A stretch of DNA of 64,000 nt from Methylophilaceae bacterium (GTDB lineage Bacteria; Pseudomonadota; Gammaproteobacteria; Burkholderiales; Methylophilaceae): assembly GCA_027488395.1 (NCBI GenBank), contig JAIYBT010000010.1:1-64000 (forward strand), written 5' to 3'. The position numbers and the translations under genes are program-made. Below the pieces are notes generated by a model. That model made no database searches, was not told the DNA's origin, and saw only the letters and a program-made list of their open reading frames with translations. This document shows positions 24,067 through 35,800 of the stretch, one piece after another (the stretch's first letter is position 1; each line of letters opens with the position of its first letter).

Positions 24067-25826
24067 GTGAATTTGACCTAAACAGCGACCCAGCAAAATT
24101 GCCTGCACTGCCTAGCTTAGATGGCGTGCAAGATATGGCGGTAAAGAAATTCCTGCAAGCCGTCAAAGAATCCATTGAGATTAGAAACGGCCAGCGACCA
24201 CGCACCAACAAGCTTGACCAAGCTTTAACGTTTAGAGACTTGTACGACTACGGTTTAGCCTCATTCAAAATCAACGGCCAAGAAGTGGTCAACAACAATG
24301 CAGACCCAGCAATCAACCCGCCAAGCACGCCAACAGGCAACCAAGGCGGTGGAAATGCAGACGAGGACTTAACTATACCAGGTGCACCGCTTGGACTTGT
24401 GGCCACTGGTACCAAACTAAGCGTATTGCTCGAATGGGATGCTGCGGCCACAACGATTGCATATACCGAAGTATGGCGATCGGAATTAAACGACCTTGCA
24501 ACGGCTACGCTGATTGGCTCAACACCTGCAACCATCTACGCGGATATTTTAAACGAGGCGGGTGTTACCTACTTTTATTGGATCCGCTTTGTAAATACTG
24601 GCGGTATTGCGGGTGATTTTAATGATGACCTTGGCACCGAAGCGACCACTGGACAGATAGGCAGCGCGGAAATATTGAGCATTGACGGTGCAAAGATTAT
24701 TGATGCAACGATTTTAAACGCCAAAATCTCAAGCGTGAGTGCTGACAAGATCACCACAGGGATATTAAACGCAACCGAATCAATCAGCGTAGGCAATTCA
24801 ACAAGCCGCATTCATATCAGCGGTTCAGGGCGCATTAGAAGTGGTGGCGCCACTGACTTCATGAACGGTTCAGGGTTTTACTTCGATAATCCTGACGGCT
24901 TTGGGCGCATGTTTGTGGGGAACGGCACCTACTACATTGCTTGGAACGGCTCGCAACTGTCTATCGAGGGCAATAACTTCTCGCTTACGCCTAATTCATT
25001 CACGTTTAACGGTAATGGTACGTTTAGCGGGGCGTTACAGGCGGCTACAGGGACGTTTGCGGGAGCTTTGCAGGCGGCAACTGGTACGTTTTCGGGTGCA
25101 TTGAATGCTGCAACTGGCTCTTTTGCAGGTAACTTATTAGCTGGCGTACTTGATTTTAGTCAGTTGGACGGTGAGCGATTTACTTTCTTGAGCCCAGGAA
25201 CATACACCGTTACAGCCCCAGCCGATAAAACACGTATGAGAATAACAATAGGTTCAGGTAGTGGTGGAGGCGGTGGCGGTCGAAATATTGACGGCTATAA
25301 CGGTGGCGGTGGCGGTGGTGGTGCGTCTAATGCCACGGTCCTTACATTGCCATCAATAACACCTGGCACTATTTACGAAATAATTATTGGGCAAAGAGGG
25401 TTTGGTGGCGCTGTTAACGCAGACGGCACCGATGGGCAACCATCATCCGTTACAGGGATTGTCAGTGTTGCAGGCGGCAAAGGCGGTAAAGTTGGTGGAA
25501 GCCTTACCAATGGCGGGGCAGGCGGTGCAGGCGGCAACGGTGGCCAAGCAGGTCAAAACGGTCAAGGCGGGCGTGAAGAATATATTTTTCCGTCAATTAG
25601 AAGGTTTGGCGGCTCTGGCGGTAGCGGTGGGGTGTCGAATAACGGTAGAAATGGTGGCAAAGGTGGTAAGGGTTCTGGTGTTGACGATGGAGCACCTGCA
25701 ACCGCAGGCGAAAACGGCCTAAACGGATTTGCCTATATTGAGTTTTTCAACCCAAATTCAGTTGTGTTGCAAACAACCTATCAAGAACTGATTGCAACCT
25801 TAACAGGCAAGGGGATTTTGCCATGA
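24063..25826 (+). CDS. Tail fibre with glycine-rich tip
   Basis: 587 residues. An N-terminal attachment part (1-90), an FN3-like domain (about 105-180, PGAPLGLVATGTKLSVLLEWD), a segment like central fibre/tip proteins of siphophages (GSAEILSIDGAKIIDATILNAKISSVSADKITTG), an 11-residue repeat GTFxGALxAAT (319-351, plus a partial fourth) and a Gly-rich domain (about 396-555) with runs of six or more Gly, followed by a beta cap. Gly-rich domains fold as polyglycine-II bundles in phage adhesins such as S16 gp38. It should determine host binding together with the SGNH spike. GTG start overlaps the previous gene. Confidence 0.7.
   Translation: MSEFDLNSDPAKLPALPSLDGVQDMAVKKFLQAVKESIEIRNGQRPRTNKLDQALTFRDLYDYGLASFKINGQEVVNNNADPAINPPSTPTGNQGGGNADEDLTIPGAPLGLVATGTKLSVLLEWDAAATTIAYTEVWRSELNDLATATLIGSTPATIYADILNEAGVTYFYWIRFVNTGGIAGDFNDDLGTEATTGQIGSAEILSIDGAKIIDATILNAKISSVSADKITTGILNATESISVGNSTSRIHISGSGRIRSGGATDFMNGSGFYFDNPDGFGRMFVGNGTYYIAWNGSQLSIEGNNFSLTPNSFTFNGNGTFSGALQAATGTFAGALQAATGTFSGALNAATGSFAGNLLAGVLDFSQLDGERFTFLSPGTYTVTAPADKTRMRITIGSGSGGGGGGRNIDGYNGGGGGGGASNATVLTLPSITPGTIYEIIIGQRGFGGAVNADGTDGQPSSVTGIVSVAGGKGGKVGGSLTNGGAGGAGGNGGQAGQNGQGGREEYIFPSIRRFGGSGGSGGVSNNGRNGGKGGKGSGVDDGAPATAGENGLNGFAYIEFFNPNSVVLQTTYQELIATLTGKGILP
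25017..25115 (+). repeat. Three 33-bp repeats in the fibre gene (11 residues each)
   Basis: Units at 25017-25049, 25050-25082 and 25083-25115 encode GTFSGALQAAT, GTFAGALQAAT and GTFSGALNAAT, and a degenerate fourth unit GSFAGNLLAG follows. DNA identity between units is moderate, so the repeat is old or selected at protein level. Confidence 0.85.
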
Positions 25827-26476
25827 TCGAGCGTGATTTTATTTTAAACGATGGCCGCACCCTAAGCTTTCACGCTTACAATGAATCAATCATCGACATA
25901 CCAAACGGCAAAATACAATACCTTACCCGATCGCACGAAACACAGGACGCAATTGACTACGTTGTGCTGTACGTTGAATCAACCTTTAGCCAATGGTCGC
26001 CTGAATTGCTTGACTACGATACTGCAATTGAAGCCGTTACGAATGGTGAACTTAAGCAATACGGCATTGTTGAGCCGGTAGAAAAAACCTTTGCTGAATT
26101 GCAAACAGAAAAATCAAACGAGATTTCAAGCGCATGCCGTGCGCAGATATACGAAGGCTATGACAGTGATGCTTTAGGCGCAGTCCATCACTACCCAGCT
26201 AAAGACCGCGATCAATCCAACATGATTGCCAGCGTGACCGATAGCTACAACCCTGACAACGCGCCTGATTGGACCACGTTATTTTGGTGCATGGATGGTT
26301 CTGGCGCATGGGCGTTAAGACCGCACACTGCAAGTGAAATACGCAAGGCAGGTTCAGACGGTAAGCTATCCATACTTGAGGCCACTGTTAAAAACGCACA
26401 ATTGCAACAACTAATCCTTGCCGCTACAACAATTGCCGAACTCGATGCAATTACGTGGCATAACCCGCCTATCTAA
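25823..26476 (+). CDS. Fibre-associated protein with C-terminal DUF4376-like domain
   Basis: 217 residues, ATGA overlap with the fibre. The C-terminal half (RAQIYEGYDSDALGAVHHYPAKDRDQSNMIASVTDS...TLFWCMDGSGAWALRPHTASEIRKAG) is the DUF4376 pattern, found in small proteins encoded after tail fibres and often fused to fibre ends or assembly proteins. The N-terminus has GRTLSFHAYNESIIDIP. It may cap or help fold the fibre. Confidence 0.7.
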   Translation: MIERDFILNDGRTLSFHAYNESIIDIPNGKIQYLTRSHETQDAIDYVVLYVESTFSQWSPELLDYDTAIEAVTNGELKQYGIVEPVEKTFAELQTEKSNEISSACRAQIYEGYDSDALGAVHHYPAKDRDQSNMIASVTDSYNPDNAPDWTTLFWCMDGSGAWALRPHTASEIRKAGSDGKLSILEATVKNAQLQQLILAATTIAELDAITWHNPPI

Positions 26477-26563
26477 ACTCCCAAGTTTCATCCAAAAGCA
26501 AAGCTCACTGTGCTAAATTAAACACGTTGGGCAAGTTGCGCCCGCAAACTCTCTCAAGATCAA

Positions 26564-26595
26564 AACCGCTACCCGAAAAGGTCGCGGTTTTTTTT
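26564..26595 (+). terminator. Intrinsic terminator after the fibre block
   Basis: AACCGC (26564-26569) pairs with GCGGTT (26584-26589), then T to 26595. A further small hairpin TTGGGC...GCGCCC lies upstream around 26527-26543, similar to the one at 10562. Confidence 0.7.
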
Positions 26596-26615
26596 CGTCC
26601 ATTGAAAGGCCATAG

Positions 26616-27032
26616 ATGCGAATTACAGGTGAGCGTAAGCCCGAATACCTTGAATTTGCAAGCCGCGTGCTTGGCGTTGATTACAAGCTAGATAACGTCA
26701 AGATGATTTCTCATGTGGATGATGACGATAAGCCGCATGCAGTTGTGTTGTACACACATTCCAACAAATCTGGTTGCGAAATGAGCATTGCGACTAACGG
26801 CCAATGGACCGCAACAAAAGAATTTATACGCGAAAGCTTTTATTACCCTTTTGTCACTTGTGCATTCAATCGGGTGCATAGCGTTGTTGAGCAACAAAAC
26901 ACCAAGGCACTTGAATTTAACACGCGGATTGGCTTTGTTCAGGAAGCGTTTTTAAACCACTGGTTTGATTTAAACAATCACGGAATCTTGCTTGTAATGT
27001 TTAAGCAGGATTGCCAGTGGTTACGGAGATAA
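26616..27032 (+). CDS. GNAT-like N-acetyltransferase
   Basis: 138 residues. Compact GNAT pattern: a first strand/helix ([11 protein letters not shown]), a strand AVVLYTHSN, then [35 protein letters not shown], the typical R-x-x-x-x-x-N-x-x-A-x-x-x-N-x-x-x-G-F ending with the acetyl-CoA helix. Phages of this group often carry one such gene next to internal virion proteins. The substrate is unknown; a virion or host protein could be acetylated. The R-x-x-G-x-A loop is not obvious. Confidence 0.7.
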   Translation: MRITGERKPEYLEFASRVLGVDYKLDNVKMISHVDDDDKPHAVVLYTHSNKSGCEMSIATNGQWTATKEFIRESFYYPFVTCAFNRVHSVVEQQNTKALEFNTRIGFVQEAFLNHWFDLNNHGILLVMFKQDCQWLRR

Positions 27033-27034
27033 AA

Positions 27035-28462
27035 ATGAAACATTACTTGATGGAGCCGATATTCTTTACCCCACCTCGGGATAAGTTAAATCGACAGCTT
27101 TACAAAAGCGGTGGTGATGCGCCTAGCCCTGATCCACAAATCGGACAGGCCGCGTTAAAGAACGCACAGCTTGGTCAAGATGCATTCGATTTCTTTAAGC
27201 AAGAGTACATCAATGCAAAACCCGCCCAAGACAAGTTAAACGCACTGGCCGCAGAGGTTCAGCAACAGTTAGCCGAATCAGGCAAGCTTAACAACGAGTA
27301 TTCAAAAGAATACTACAACTACATGACCGACGTTTTCCGTCCATTGGAAAAGTCGATTGTAGACAACGCTAACAACTACGACACCGCAGGCAGACGTGAA
27401 CAAGAGGCCGCCCTTGGTCTTGCAGACGTTACTCAAACGTTTGATGCACAGCGCGCTAAAACCAACCGCAGCAATGAGCGGATGGGCATCAACCCAAACA
27501 GTGGCAACGCACAAGCGGTAAACGCTCAAATTGACGTGGCCGAAGCGGTAGCAGGTGCCAATGCCATGAACAAAGGTCGTAAAAACGCTGAAACCATGGG
27601 CAACGCCATGAAGATGGACGCGGCAAGCCTTGGGCGCAATCTGCCAAGCAATCAAGCAACAAGCCAACAAATTGCAAACAGTAGCGCGACTGGTGCTGTT
27701 AATACTGGCCTTTCAGCAATGGGCAATGATCGTGCGCAAACAGGGCTGATGCAAAGCGGATTCACCAATGCAATGCAAGGCTATAACAACCAAGCCAATA
27801 TTTTAACCAATCAATATCAAGCCGAATCCCAAGCATTTAACCAACAGCAAGCCAATAACGCACAAGGCTGGGCAGGGCTAGGCACCTTGGCAGGCATGTA
27901 TTTGATGCGTGCAGATGGTGGTGAGGTAAGTAAAGAGGCTTACGAATACGAGGGTATGCCTATTGTTCAGCCTTTTGAGGAAGGCAACATAGACCTATCA
28001 AAACGCCCGCAGGTTAAAAATCCAGACGGTTCAATCAGTACGGTGAGAAGTATCGGCATCAATGTTGACGGTGTTGAAGTGTTAATCCCCACGGTTAGCG
28101 ACGATGGCCGAGTGATGGAAGATCAGGAAGCGTTTGAAACGTATCGCAAAACTGGCAAGCATTTAGGTAAATTTAAATCGGTTGAGGATGCAGAGCGTTA
28201 CGGCCAAGTGTTGCATGAAATGCAATCCAAGTTTTACGGCTTAAAAGATGGCGGGGCAGTAAATGATGCTGGTCTTGATACTGTGTTTGAAGGCACTGGC
28301 AAAGTCAGCGGCCCTGGCACCACCACAAGCGATTCAATCCCAGCACGATTAAGCAATGGCGAGTTCGTGCTCAATGCCGAAGCCACAAAGATGATCGGCC
28401 TCGATACGCTGAACGCAATCAACAAAAAAGGCCTTGAGACACGCAAAGGAGCTAAGCAATGA
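27035..28462 (+). CDS. Internal virion protein
   Basis: 475 residues from the ATG at 27035 with GGAG eight bases upstream; the ORF extends upstream into the GNAT gene. The N-terminal 300 residues are Gln/Asn/Ala-rich helices ([36 protein letters not shown]). A domain at about 320-400 ([31 protein letters not shown]...HEMQSKFY) is found in several phage internal proteins. The end has [23 protein letters not shown], a tail-type module. Probably ejected with DNA to extend the short tail. ATGA overlap with the next gene. Confidence 0.65.
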   Translation: MKHYLMEPIFFTPPRDKLNRQLYKSGGDAPSPDPQIGQAALKNAQLGQDAFDFFKQEYINAKPAQDKLNALAAEVQQQLAESGKLNNEYSKEYYNYMTDVFRPLEKSIVDNANNYDTAGRREQEAALGLADVTQTFDAQRAKTNRSNERMGINPNSGNAQAVNAQIDVAEAVAGANAMNKGRKNAETMGNAMKMDAASLGRNLPSNQATSQQIANSSATGAVNTGLSAMGNDRAQTGLMQSGFTNAMQGYNNQANILTNQYQAESQAFNQQQANNAQGWAGLGTLAGMYLMRADGGEVSKEAYEYEGMPIVQPFEEGNIDLSKRPQVKNPDGSISTVRSIGINVDGVEVLIPTVSDDGRVMEDQEAFETYRKTGKHLGKFKSVEDAERYGQVLHEMQSKFYGLKDGGAVNDAGLDTVFEGTGKVSGPGTTTSDSIPARLSNGEFVLNAEATKMIGLDTLNAINKKGLETRKGAKQ

Positions 28463-29820
28463 GTTTATTAATGGGTTTGGGTTCTTTTGCTGGCGGTGTT
28501 GCCAAAGGCGTGCAGTTGTCAGAACAAATAGATGACATGAAAACCAAGCGTGACGAGCGCAAAAAGCAAAAAGACATTGATGCTCAAATCAAACAAGCGG
28601 GCGTCGATGCTTTCAATCTTGATGATGATCCAATCCAAGTGGCAGATCCACAAGCACCGGCACAACAATCGCCTGCACAAAATACTATGCTTGGATTGGG
28701 TAACGTGAATTACATGGATCAAGCCACTCAAGTAGCGCAGCCAGCGCAATCCGCACCAGATTACACCGTACAACGCTTTGCCGATGGCGGCATGGTTCAA
28801 GATCAAACGGCCATGGTGACCCAAGTAAATAACAATGCGGGGTTATCTTCAATGCAGCCAACTAGCCAACCGCAGGCAAAGCCCAAGAAAAGCCCAGGCT
28901 ATGCGCTTTCAAAATCATTTAGCGCCATGCGTGACAAAGCGCTGGAGCTTGGTCGCCCTGATTTAGCACTGGAGTACCAACAAGCAGGCTTCAAAATTCG
29001 AGATCAATTATTTAAAACCGAAGTCACCAAGGCACAACAAGCGTTTGACATGACTGGCGATATTGGCGGCTTTGTGAAGGCATACAACGATGCCATTGAT
29101 GACGGTTCAAGCGTAGATAGTTACGAGCGTACAGACACAGGCTACAAGCTTCGCATCAACAACAACGGCCAAATGTTTGAGCGCGAGTTTAAACCCGAGC
29201 AGATCCGCGACATGGTGATGACATTTAGCGACCCTGCCGCTCGATATGCTGCTGAACGTTCAGCCATGGAAGCGCGCAACAAAAAAACGTTTGAAACTGA
29301 CGAGGATATACGCAAGGCGCAAGCAACTGAAAAAGCCAAAGTACATGCAGTCGGCCTTGATTCTGTATTAGTGGGGGATGGTAAGGTTGTTTATGACGGT
29401 TCGGCCAATCGACCCACCTTTAGAAATGACCAAGACGTTTACAAGGCCGCCAACGACCCCACAGACCCGCGCAATTCATTGGCTAAGTCAATGCTGAAAC
29501 AACAGCAAGATGACAAGGTGAGAGTTGCACGAGAATCCCGCGCCCCCAAAGAGGCTAAAGAAAAATCATTGGACGATCGCGCTTTTGATGATTGGGCCAA
29601 CAAGCCAGAAAACGCAGGCAAGGGCATATCCGATTTTCTCAAAGATAAGGCGACATGGGGTAAAGACGTTGGCTTAGATACGGTGACCACAAGCGAATCA
29701 AAAGTTGACCCAACAACAGGCGCAGAAGTAAGCAAAACCTCACGCACATCTAAAGTGCCGCGCCAAGAAAGCAAGCCCGCGCCTAAAAAAGACTTTAACT
29801 TAGACAAATACCTCAAGTAA
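28459..29820 (+). CDS. Internal virion protein
   Basis: 453 residues. Starts with a Gly-rich [32 protein letters not shown], then disordered and helical parts, a central folded region (about 150-260, [37 protein letters not shown]... [31 protein letters not shown]) and a charged tail. The order before a giant protein matches the ejected internal protein genes of short-tailed phages. Function in DNA ejection is inferred. Confidence 0.6.
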   Translation: MSLLMGLGSFAGGVAKGVQLSEQIDDMKTKRDERKKQKDIDAQIKQAGVDAFNLDDDPIQVADPQAPAQQSPAQNTMLGLGNVNYMDQATQVAQPAQSAPDYTVQRFADGGMVQDQTAMVTQVNNNAGLSSMQPTSQPQAKPKKSPGYALSKSFSAMRDKALELGRPDLALEYQQAGFKIRDQLFKTEVTKAQQAFDMTGDIGGFVKAYNDAIDDGSSVDSYERTDTGYKLRINNNGQMFEREFKPEQIRDMVMTFSDPAARYAAERSAMEARNKKTFETDEDIRKAQATEKAKVHAVGLDSVLVGDGKVVYDGSANRPTFRNDQDVYKAANDPTDPRNSLAKSMLKQQQDDKVRVARESRAPKEAKEKSLDDRAFDDWANKPENAGKGISDFLKDKATWGKDVGLDTVTTSESKVDPTTGAEVSKTSRTSKVPRQESKPAPKKDFNLDKYLK

Positions 29821-29829
29821 GGATGATGC

Positions 29830-32800
29830 ATGGCTACTAAATGGTCCGAGGTTGCAAGCAACCCAAAATTCCAAAGCGCCACACCAGAACAACAAAAAGC
29901 CATCGCTGATGGCTTTTTTAACGAGGTAATTAAGCCAGATTTACCCGCAGGACAAAACCTTGAGGCCGTAAAAACCGAGTTTTTAGGCAAAGTCATCCCT
30001 AAACAGCCAAGTGTTACCGAGCGCATATCTGCTGGGTTATCCGATTTAATCACACCTCGCACCGTAGTTAATCCAAACACCAAGCCCAAGCCATCTACAT
30101 TTAAAAACAATAACGCTGAAATGTTGCCGACCGTGGCACAAGACCGCGTTAAAGATGCGCAATTCCGAGCAAATTCCCAGCTAGTTAATCAAGGCTTTGA
30201 GCCAGAAGATGCAGCTACCATCACCACGCAAATGGACAGCCAGCGCATTGATAGGCTCAATCAAGAAGCCGTCAAGCCAGTGGATATGCGTTACGCCAAA
30301 AAAATGACGGAAAAGCCAGCGCGTAGCATTGGTGATTACTACAAAGACACCGCAGGTGCGGTAGTAAAAATACCAGGTGCGGTCGTTCGTGACGTTGCAA
30401 ACATTGGCAACATGCTTACAGGCGACACAATGCCAACCGATGTGGCAGGCACAATGCAGCGCGGTATGGATGAATTTGACCGTCGCTTTGGTAGTGATGC
30501 CAAGAATTACGAGAATCAAGAATTTGGAAGTATCGCCAACAACAAAAATCAAGGCTTTGGCGATCAGGTAGATTACCTACTGCAAAACCCCACGCTATTG
30601 GCTGATAAAGGCATTACAACCATTGGCAGTATGTTTATCCCTGCTGGGGTAAGTGCTGGCGCCATGGGCGTTGCAAGTAAGCTATTTGGCGGCAATATTC
30701 CAGCAAAGCTTGAGGCAATTCTCAAAAATGGCACGATTGCTGGCACAGTGGCTATGCAAAACGCGGCAGAAACGTTTAACGATGAAGAATTGAAAGCCTT
30801 ACCACTTGATAAGCGTTACGAGGCCGCGGGCATTACCGCGCTAGGTACGTTACTCGGTAACAAAATATTTGGTGGCGGTATCGAGCGTGCAATTGCGGAT
30901 AAGTTTAACAAATCAGGTGCCGCTCAAGGCTTTGCATTAGCAGGCAAAGAGGCAGGCCAAGAAGCATTTGAATCATTATCAGGTTCAGCCGGTAAAGCAG
31001 CGGCCGCACCTGGTTCAGTCAGTCTCAATCAAGCAGTTGGTAACGCTTTAACCGAAGGCATGATTGGTGGTGTTATGGGTGGCGGTGTGGCCGCAGTCGG
31101 GTTATCAGGCAATAGTGAACAAGCCTTGCCTGCAGATCAATCACCAATCAATGAATCCATTGAGATGCCAGGCGGCACCATCAACGTGCAAGCATCTAAA
31201 GGTCAACGCATTATCGACCACCTTAAAAAACTGAAAGGCGTTGCAACACCACAACAATCGTCGGCATCCGAGGCCGTCAATATCAGTGATTTAATTGGGG
31301 GTGAGAATGTCAGCAACCTTAATCAAGGCCAAGCTACCCAAGTGGCTACTGCAACCCTATCAGATGCAACTGATAACGCTCAAGGAAGCGCAGGAACTCA
31401 ACTTTCTGACACAGGTGCCAGAGGAATGGGTGACGCTACCACCGCACTTGGAGCAAGCAGCGCAGGAAATATTCAAGGTGGAGTTGATGCAAATGGTAGA
31501 GGATTGGCATTAATTGACCAAAAGGCTAACGAAGCAGCCACCTCACAAGCCAATGATTTAGCAGAGCCCACCCAAGCCCAAAAAGATGCAGGCAACTACA
31601 AAAAAGGCAAAGTAAAACTATCAGGCCTTGATATTTCCATTGAAAACCCTGACGGAAGTACACGAAGCGGTACCGACCCTGACGGCAATCAATGGCAATC
31701 AACGATGCGAGGTCATTATGGTTACATAAAAGGCGTCAAAGCACGCAGTCCTGATAAGGAGCATGTTGACACCTTTATCAAGCCTGGAACGGCCCCTGAC
31801 TATGACGGCAATGTGTATATCGTCAATCAGAACGATCCCAAAACAGGGCAGTTTGACGAGGCCAAAGTAATGATTGGCTATGCCAGTGCGCAAGAAGCCA
31901 AAGACGCATACATGGCTAACTATCAACAAGGCTGGCAAGGCTTTGGCGATATGGTGACCGTGGACCAAAGTCGCTTTAAAAAGCTGCTTGATATGCCCCG
32001 CGTGTTTAAGAAACCGATTGCGGCAGAGAAACAACGCCCAGCCAAGCCGAAAGCAAATACCTTACTGACCACAATAGACGCCATGGGTGGATTAGACCCA
32101 AAATACAAGTGGGACGTAAGTGGCGAACAAAGCTTTGCCCGCGCTGGATATAACCGACTATTCCGCAACACCTCTAAAAAAACACTTGAGGAACACGTAC
32201 AAAATGGCGACTTGGACGAGTTTTTGCCATATGAGTTACGCTCAACCGTTAAAGATGATCCAACCGAAGCGCGGGACTATTTAGCCGACAAGATCCGCAA
32301 CGGTGTGCGTGTCATCCCATATGATGAACAGATTGCCATCGATCAAGAGTTGGCTAACAACCAGATTGATGATGAAGTAATTAATGAAATTGCCGACATG
32401 CCAGAGGTAGGCGTGTCAATTGATGAAAACGATGATATTGGCTTTGGATTAGGCGTAGAATTATCGCAAGAGGAATCCGATGCATATTGGGGAACCGTAG
32501 ATGAACAAAATGACACCGCAGCAAGTAGTGGACAAACTGAACAGCCTATCACCAGAAGCGAGGCGGGAAGTGGCTTATCGGATAATGAAGATTCGCCAGC
32601 AGAAGAAAGCGGTGGAAAAACCATTTCACAGAATGAAATCGCTGGAACGCCACGAGAAAAAGCAAGAGAAGTCTTAGCCAAAATAACCCGCCTTCGCAGG
32701 GTATCTCAAGAGCTAAACAAGCTCAAATCATTTGAAAATGCAGTTAAAGAAGCCAAAAGATTTATTGATGGCGAAAATGTAACCCGCCTGAAATTCAAAG

Positions 32801-35800
32801 ACGCGGCCATGGCACATAAAAATGCGCCAGAGTTAGAGAGTCTTTTTAACGAGCTGCATGCCCTATCCAAAGAGCAAGAACAATCCAACAGTGGAATTGT
32901 TCAGGCATATAAGTCTGATATGGAGCAGGCAAAAACCATTACAGAGCTTTTGGAAATTGCGCGGAAAATACAAAAAGACAGCCGATTAACACAAAGTCAG
33001 GCGACCAGTCTGGATGCGATAAACAATCAATATCAAGACGCAATTCAACCCCCCGATGACGCGCAAGATAAAGAAGATGATTCAGCGCCAAATCCAAGTG
33101 AGGAAGATTCAAAGCCAGAGGTAGCCGAGCAACGCCCCGACCTAACCCTACAAAGCCAAACTGAAGTAGATAAAAAGCTAATTGATGCAGTGCTTAATGT
33201 TGAAAATAAACTAAAGGCATCTGAAAACCAAAAAGGGGCGGGAAAGCTTTATTCATTCATTGAGCGCTTTAAAAATCATGTGAGCAAAGGCGGGCAGCCG
33301 CTTGATGCAATAACCGCGCTTGATGAAATGGATGGTTTTAATTTAATTAACAACCATAGCGATCTTGTTGATGCATTGGACAAAGCATTTTCAGATGCAC
33401 AAAAAGCAACAAATAGCGAAAAAGTTATTGAAAAAAACGAACGCCCTGAGCTTACCCTACAGCAAGAAACAAACGAAGAAATCCTAGCCCGAGAAAAAGC
33501 ACAAAAAGCCGAAGAAGATGCCAAGGCCAAAGAAGCGGCCAAAGCAAAAGCAGACGCAGAGCGTGCGGACGCCAAAAAGCGTATTCAAACCCAAGCTGGC
33601 AACGTTGATAACTTTGTAATGGGTGAGAGCTCACGCGAAGCCGCGAAGCCGCAGCGTGATATTTTTGGTGGCACAAATCCAACGGTGACGATGGATGCGC
33701 AGGGGAGTAATTCAGCACAATTTAACGAATACAAGAATTGGATTGAAAAAGGCAATATTGTATCTGCAGGCATGGCCGAGCAAATAAAAGTAGACGAACG
33801 CCTGAATGATGGTGAAGCTGAAATATTGCTTAGCCTACAGCCTACTAAAAACAAACAATTTGCCAAAAACAAAGTTTTCACAGCCGACAAAGTTGAAGCC
33901 GCCCGCGCGCGCTTAAAATCTAAACTAAACACCCTAAACAGCGGGATCGATCCTGAATTGCTTGTTGACGGCATGACTATTGCGGGCGCTTACATTGAAT
34001 CAGGCGTTCGCTCTTTTGCTGATTATTCAAAAGCCATGGTAGGTGACTTTGGCGAAAGTATTAAGCCATATTTACTTTCATTTTACGAAGCGGCCAGAGC
34101 ATACCCAGGCATTGAAAAAGATGGCATGACTAGCGCGGCTGATGCTAAACGAGAGTATGACGCACTTATTACTCCAGCAATCGAGCAACAAGCAGCCGTT
34201 GTCGTTGGCAATGGTAAAGTAAAAGCTGATAAAAAGCCTGCCAAAAAAAATGGCGACATGACCCTAACGCAAGATTGGGGCGTATCGCACATAGATGGAT
34301 GGACTGATAATGCTCAAGGCACTGGCAGTAATGATCGCGAAAATGGCGTTAAAAATGGCGTCAAAGATCAATTTTTGGCAGAAACCAAGCGTTACCTTAA
34401 TCAAGTTGCTGCATTGCTTGAAGAAGCTGGATTTGAGCCATACAAACTTAAAAACGGCAAAACAGATAAGGCGGTAAGCGTAAACGAGGCTGGCCCAGCA
34501 GTTTCAGGTGACGTAACGCTATCAATGCGCGCAGGCGACTATGGGGTATATGTGTCAATTGGCGAATCGTCAGTTTCGTTTATGAGCGGTCGCCATCCGC
34601 AACGTATATCAATTATGGCAAGAGCGTTTAATGATGCCGAAAACAAGCGCTGGAGTGGTGGAAATAATAACTGGTTGCCGACTGATTTAAACGCTACATC
34701 ACTTGCCGATAAACTGATCAGCCTAGCAAGTAATATTGGACTTGGCAAAAGTGATAGCGCAAACGCGCAAGGTTATGTTAAAACTAACCAATCAGAAAAC
34801 AGTGAGGTAACAGAAAATGCAAGACCTACTGAAACCCGGTCAGTACCCCGAGCCACTCCGCAAAACGATTTATTCACAGAGCAGCCTCGGGATAGCAATA
34901 GCGAATCGCTGGCACCTGGGGTGGCCCGAGCGAGTGAAGAAGCTACTGCAAACGAACCAGTACGAGGAAACGTTCAGGAACCAAGTGGCACTAGAGCGCG
35001 AAGCACTCGCCAAGATGACGGGGATGGATCACCTAGCCCAGCACGAGAAGATGGCAATGCTGGAAATCAACCCAGCGCCACCAATGATCGAGTAAGTGAC
35101 TTTGAAATCACCGAAAGCACCGCGCTTGGTCAGGGCAGTGCAGGCGAGAAGTATCGTAACAACGTCACCGCAATCAAGCTTATAAAGCAGCTTGAATCTG
35201 AAAAACGGCAAGCAACACCAGAAGAACGCGAAACGTTAGCCAAATATGCTGGCTTTGGCGCGTTGTCAGGCGTGTTCGACCGAAACAACAATAAATTTGC
35301 TAAAGAGTATGCAGAACTCAAAGAGCTTTTAACGGATGACGAGTACAGCGCAGCACGCGCATCCATCCGTAACGCTTACTACACAAGCCCAGCCATTGTT
35401 AAATCAATGTATGACGCGATTGGTCAGCTAGGTTTCAAAAATGGTCGTGTGTTAGAGCCTTCACTCGGATCAGGTAACTTCTTTGGCATGATGCCTGCAG
35501 GTATGCGCAACAAGTCACAGTTAAATGGCGTTGAGCTTGATGTGATTACCAGCCGTTTGGCTAAATACTTATACCCTAATGCCAACATTGCAACGTCAAC
35601 AGGCTTTCAAGACTACAACGCGCCTAATGGCTATTTTGACTTGGTGATAAGCAATCCACCGTTCGGGGATGAAAAGCTAACCGATACAGACAAAACACCC
35701 TATTCAGGGTTTAGCATTCACAATTACTTTATTGCGAAGTCAATCGACAAGCTACGTGATGGCGGGTTGATGGCAGTCGTGGTATCTCACAGCTTTATGG

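Noticed and set aside
25017-25115. Possible CRISPR-like repeat array
   Set aside because: The repeats are contiguous, in frame and encode an 11-residue protein repeat; there are no spacers.
25387-25722. 111-residue ORF in a second frame of the fibre gene
   Set aside because: It results from glycine-rich codons read out of frame (Ala/Val/Lys-rich product) and has no ribosome site.
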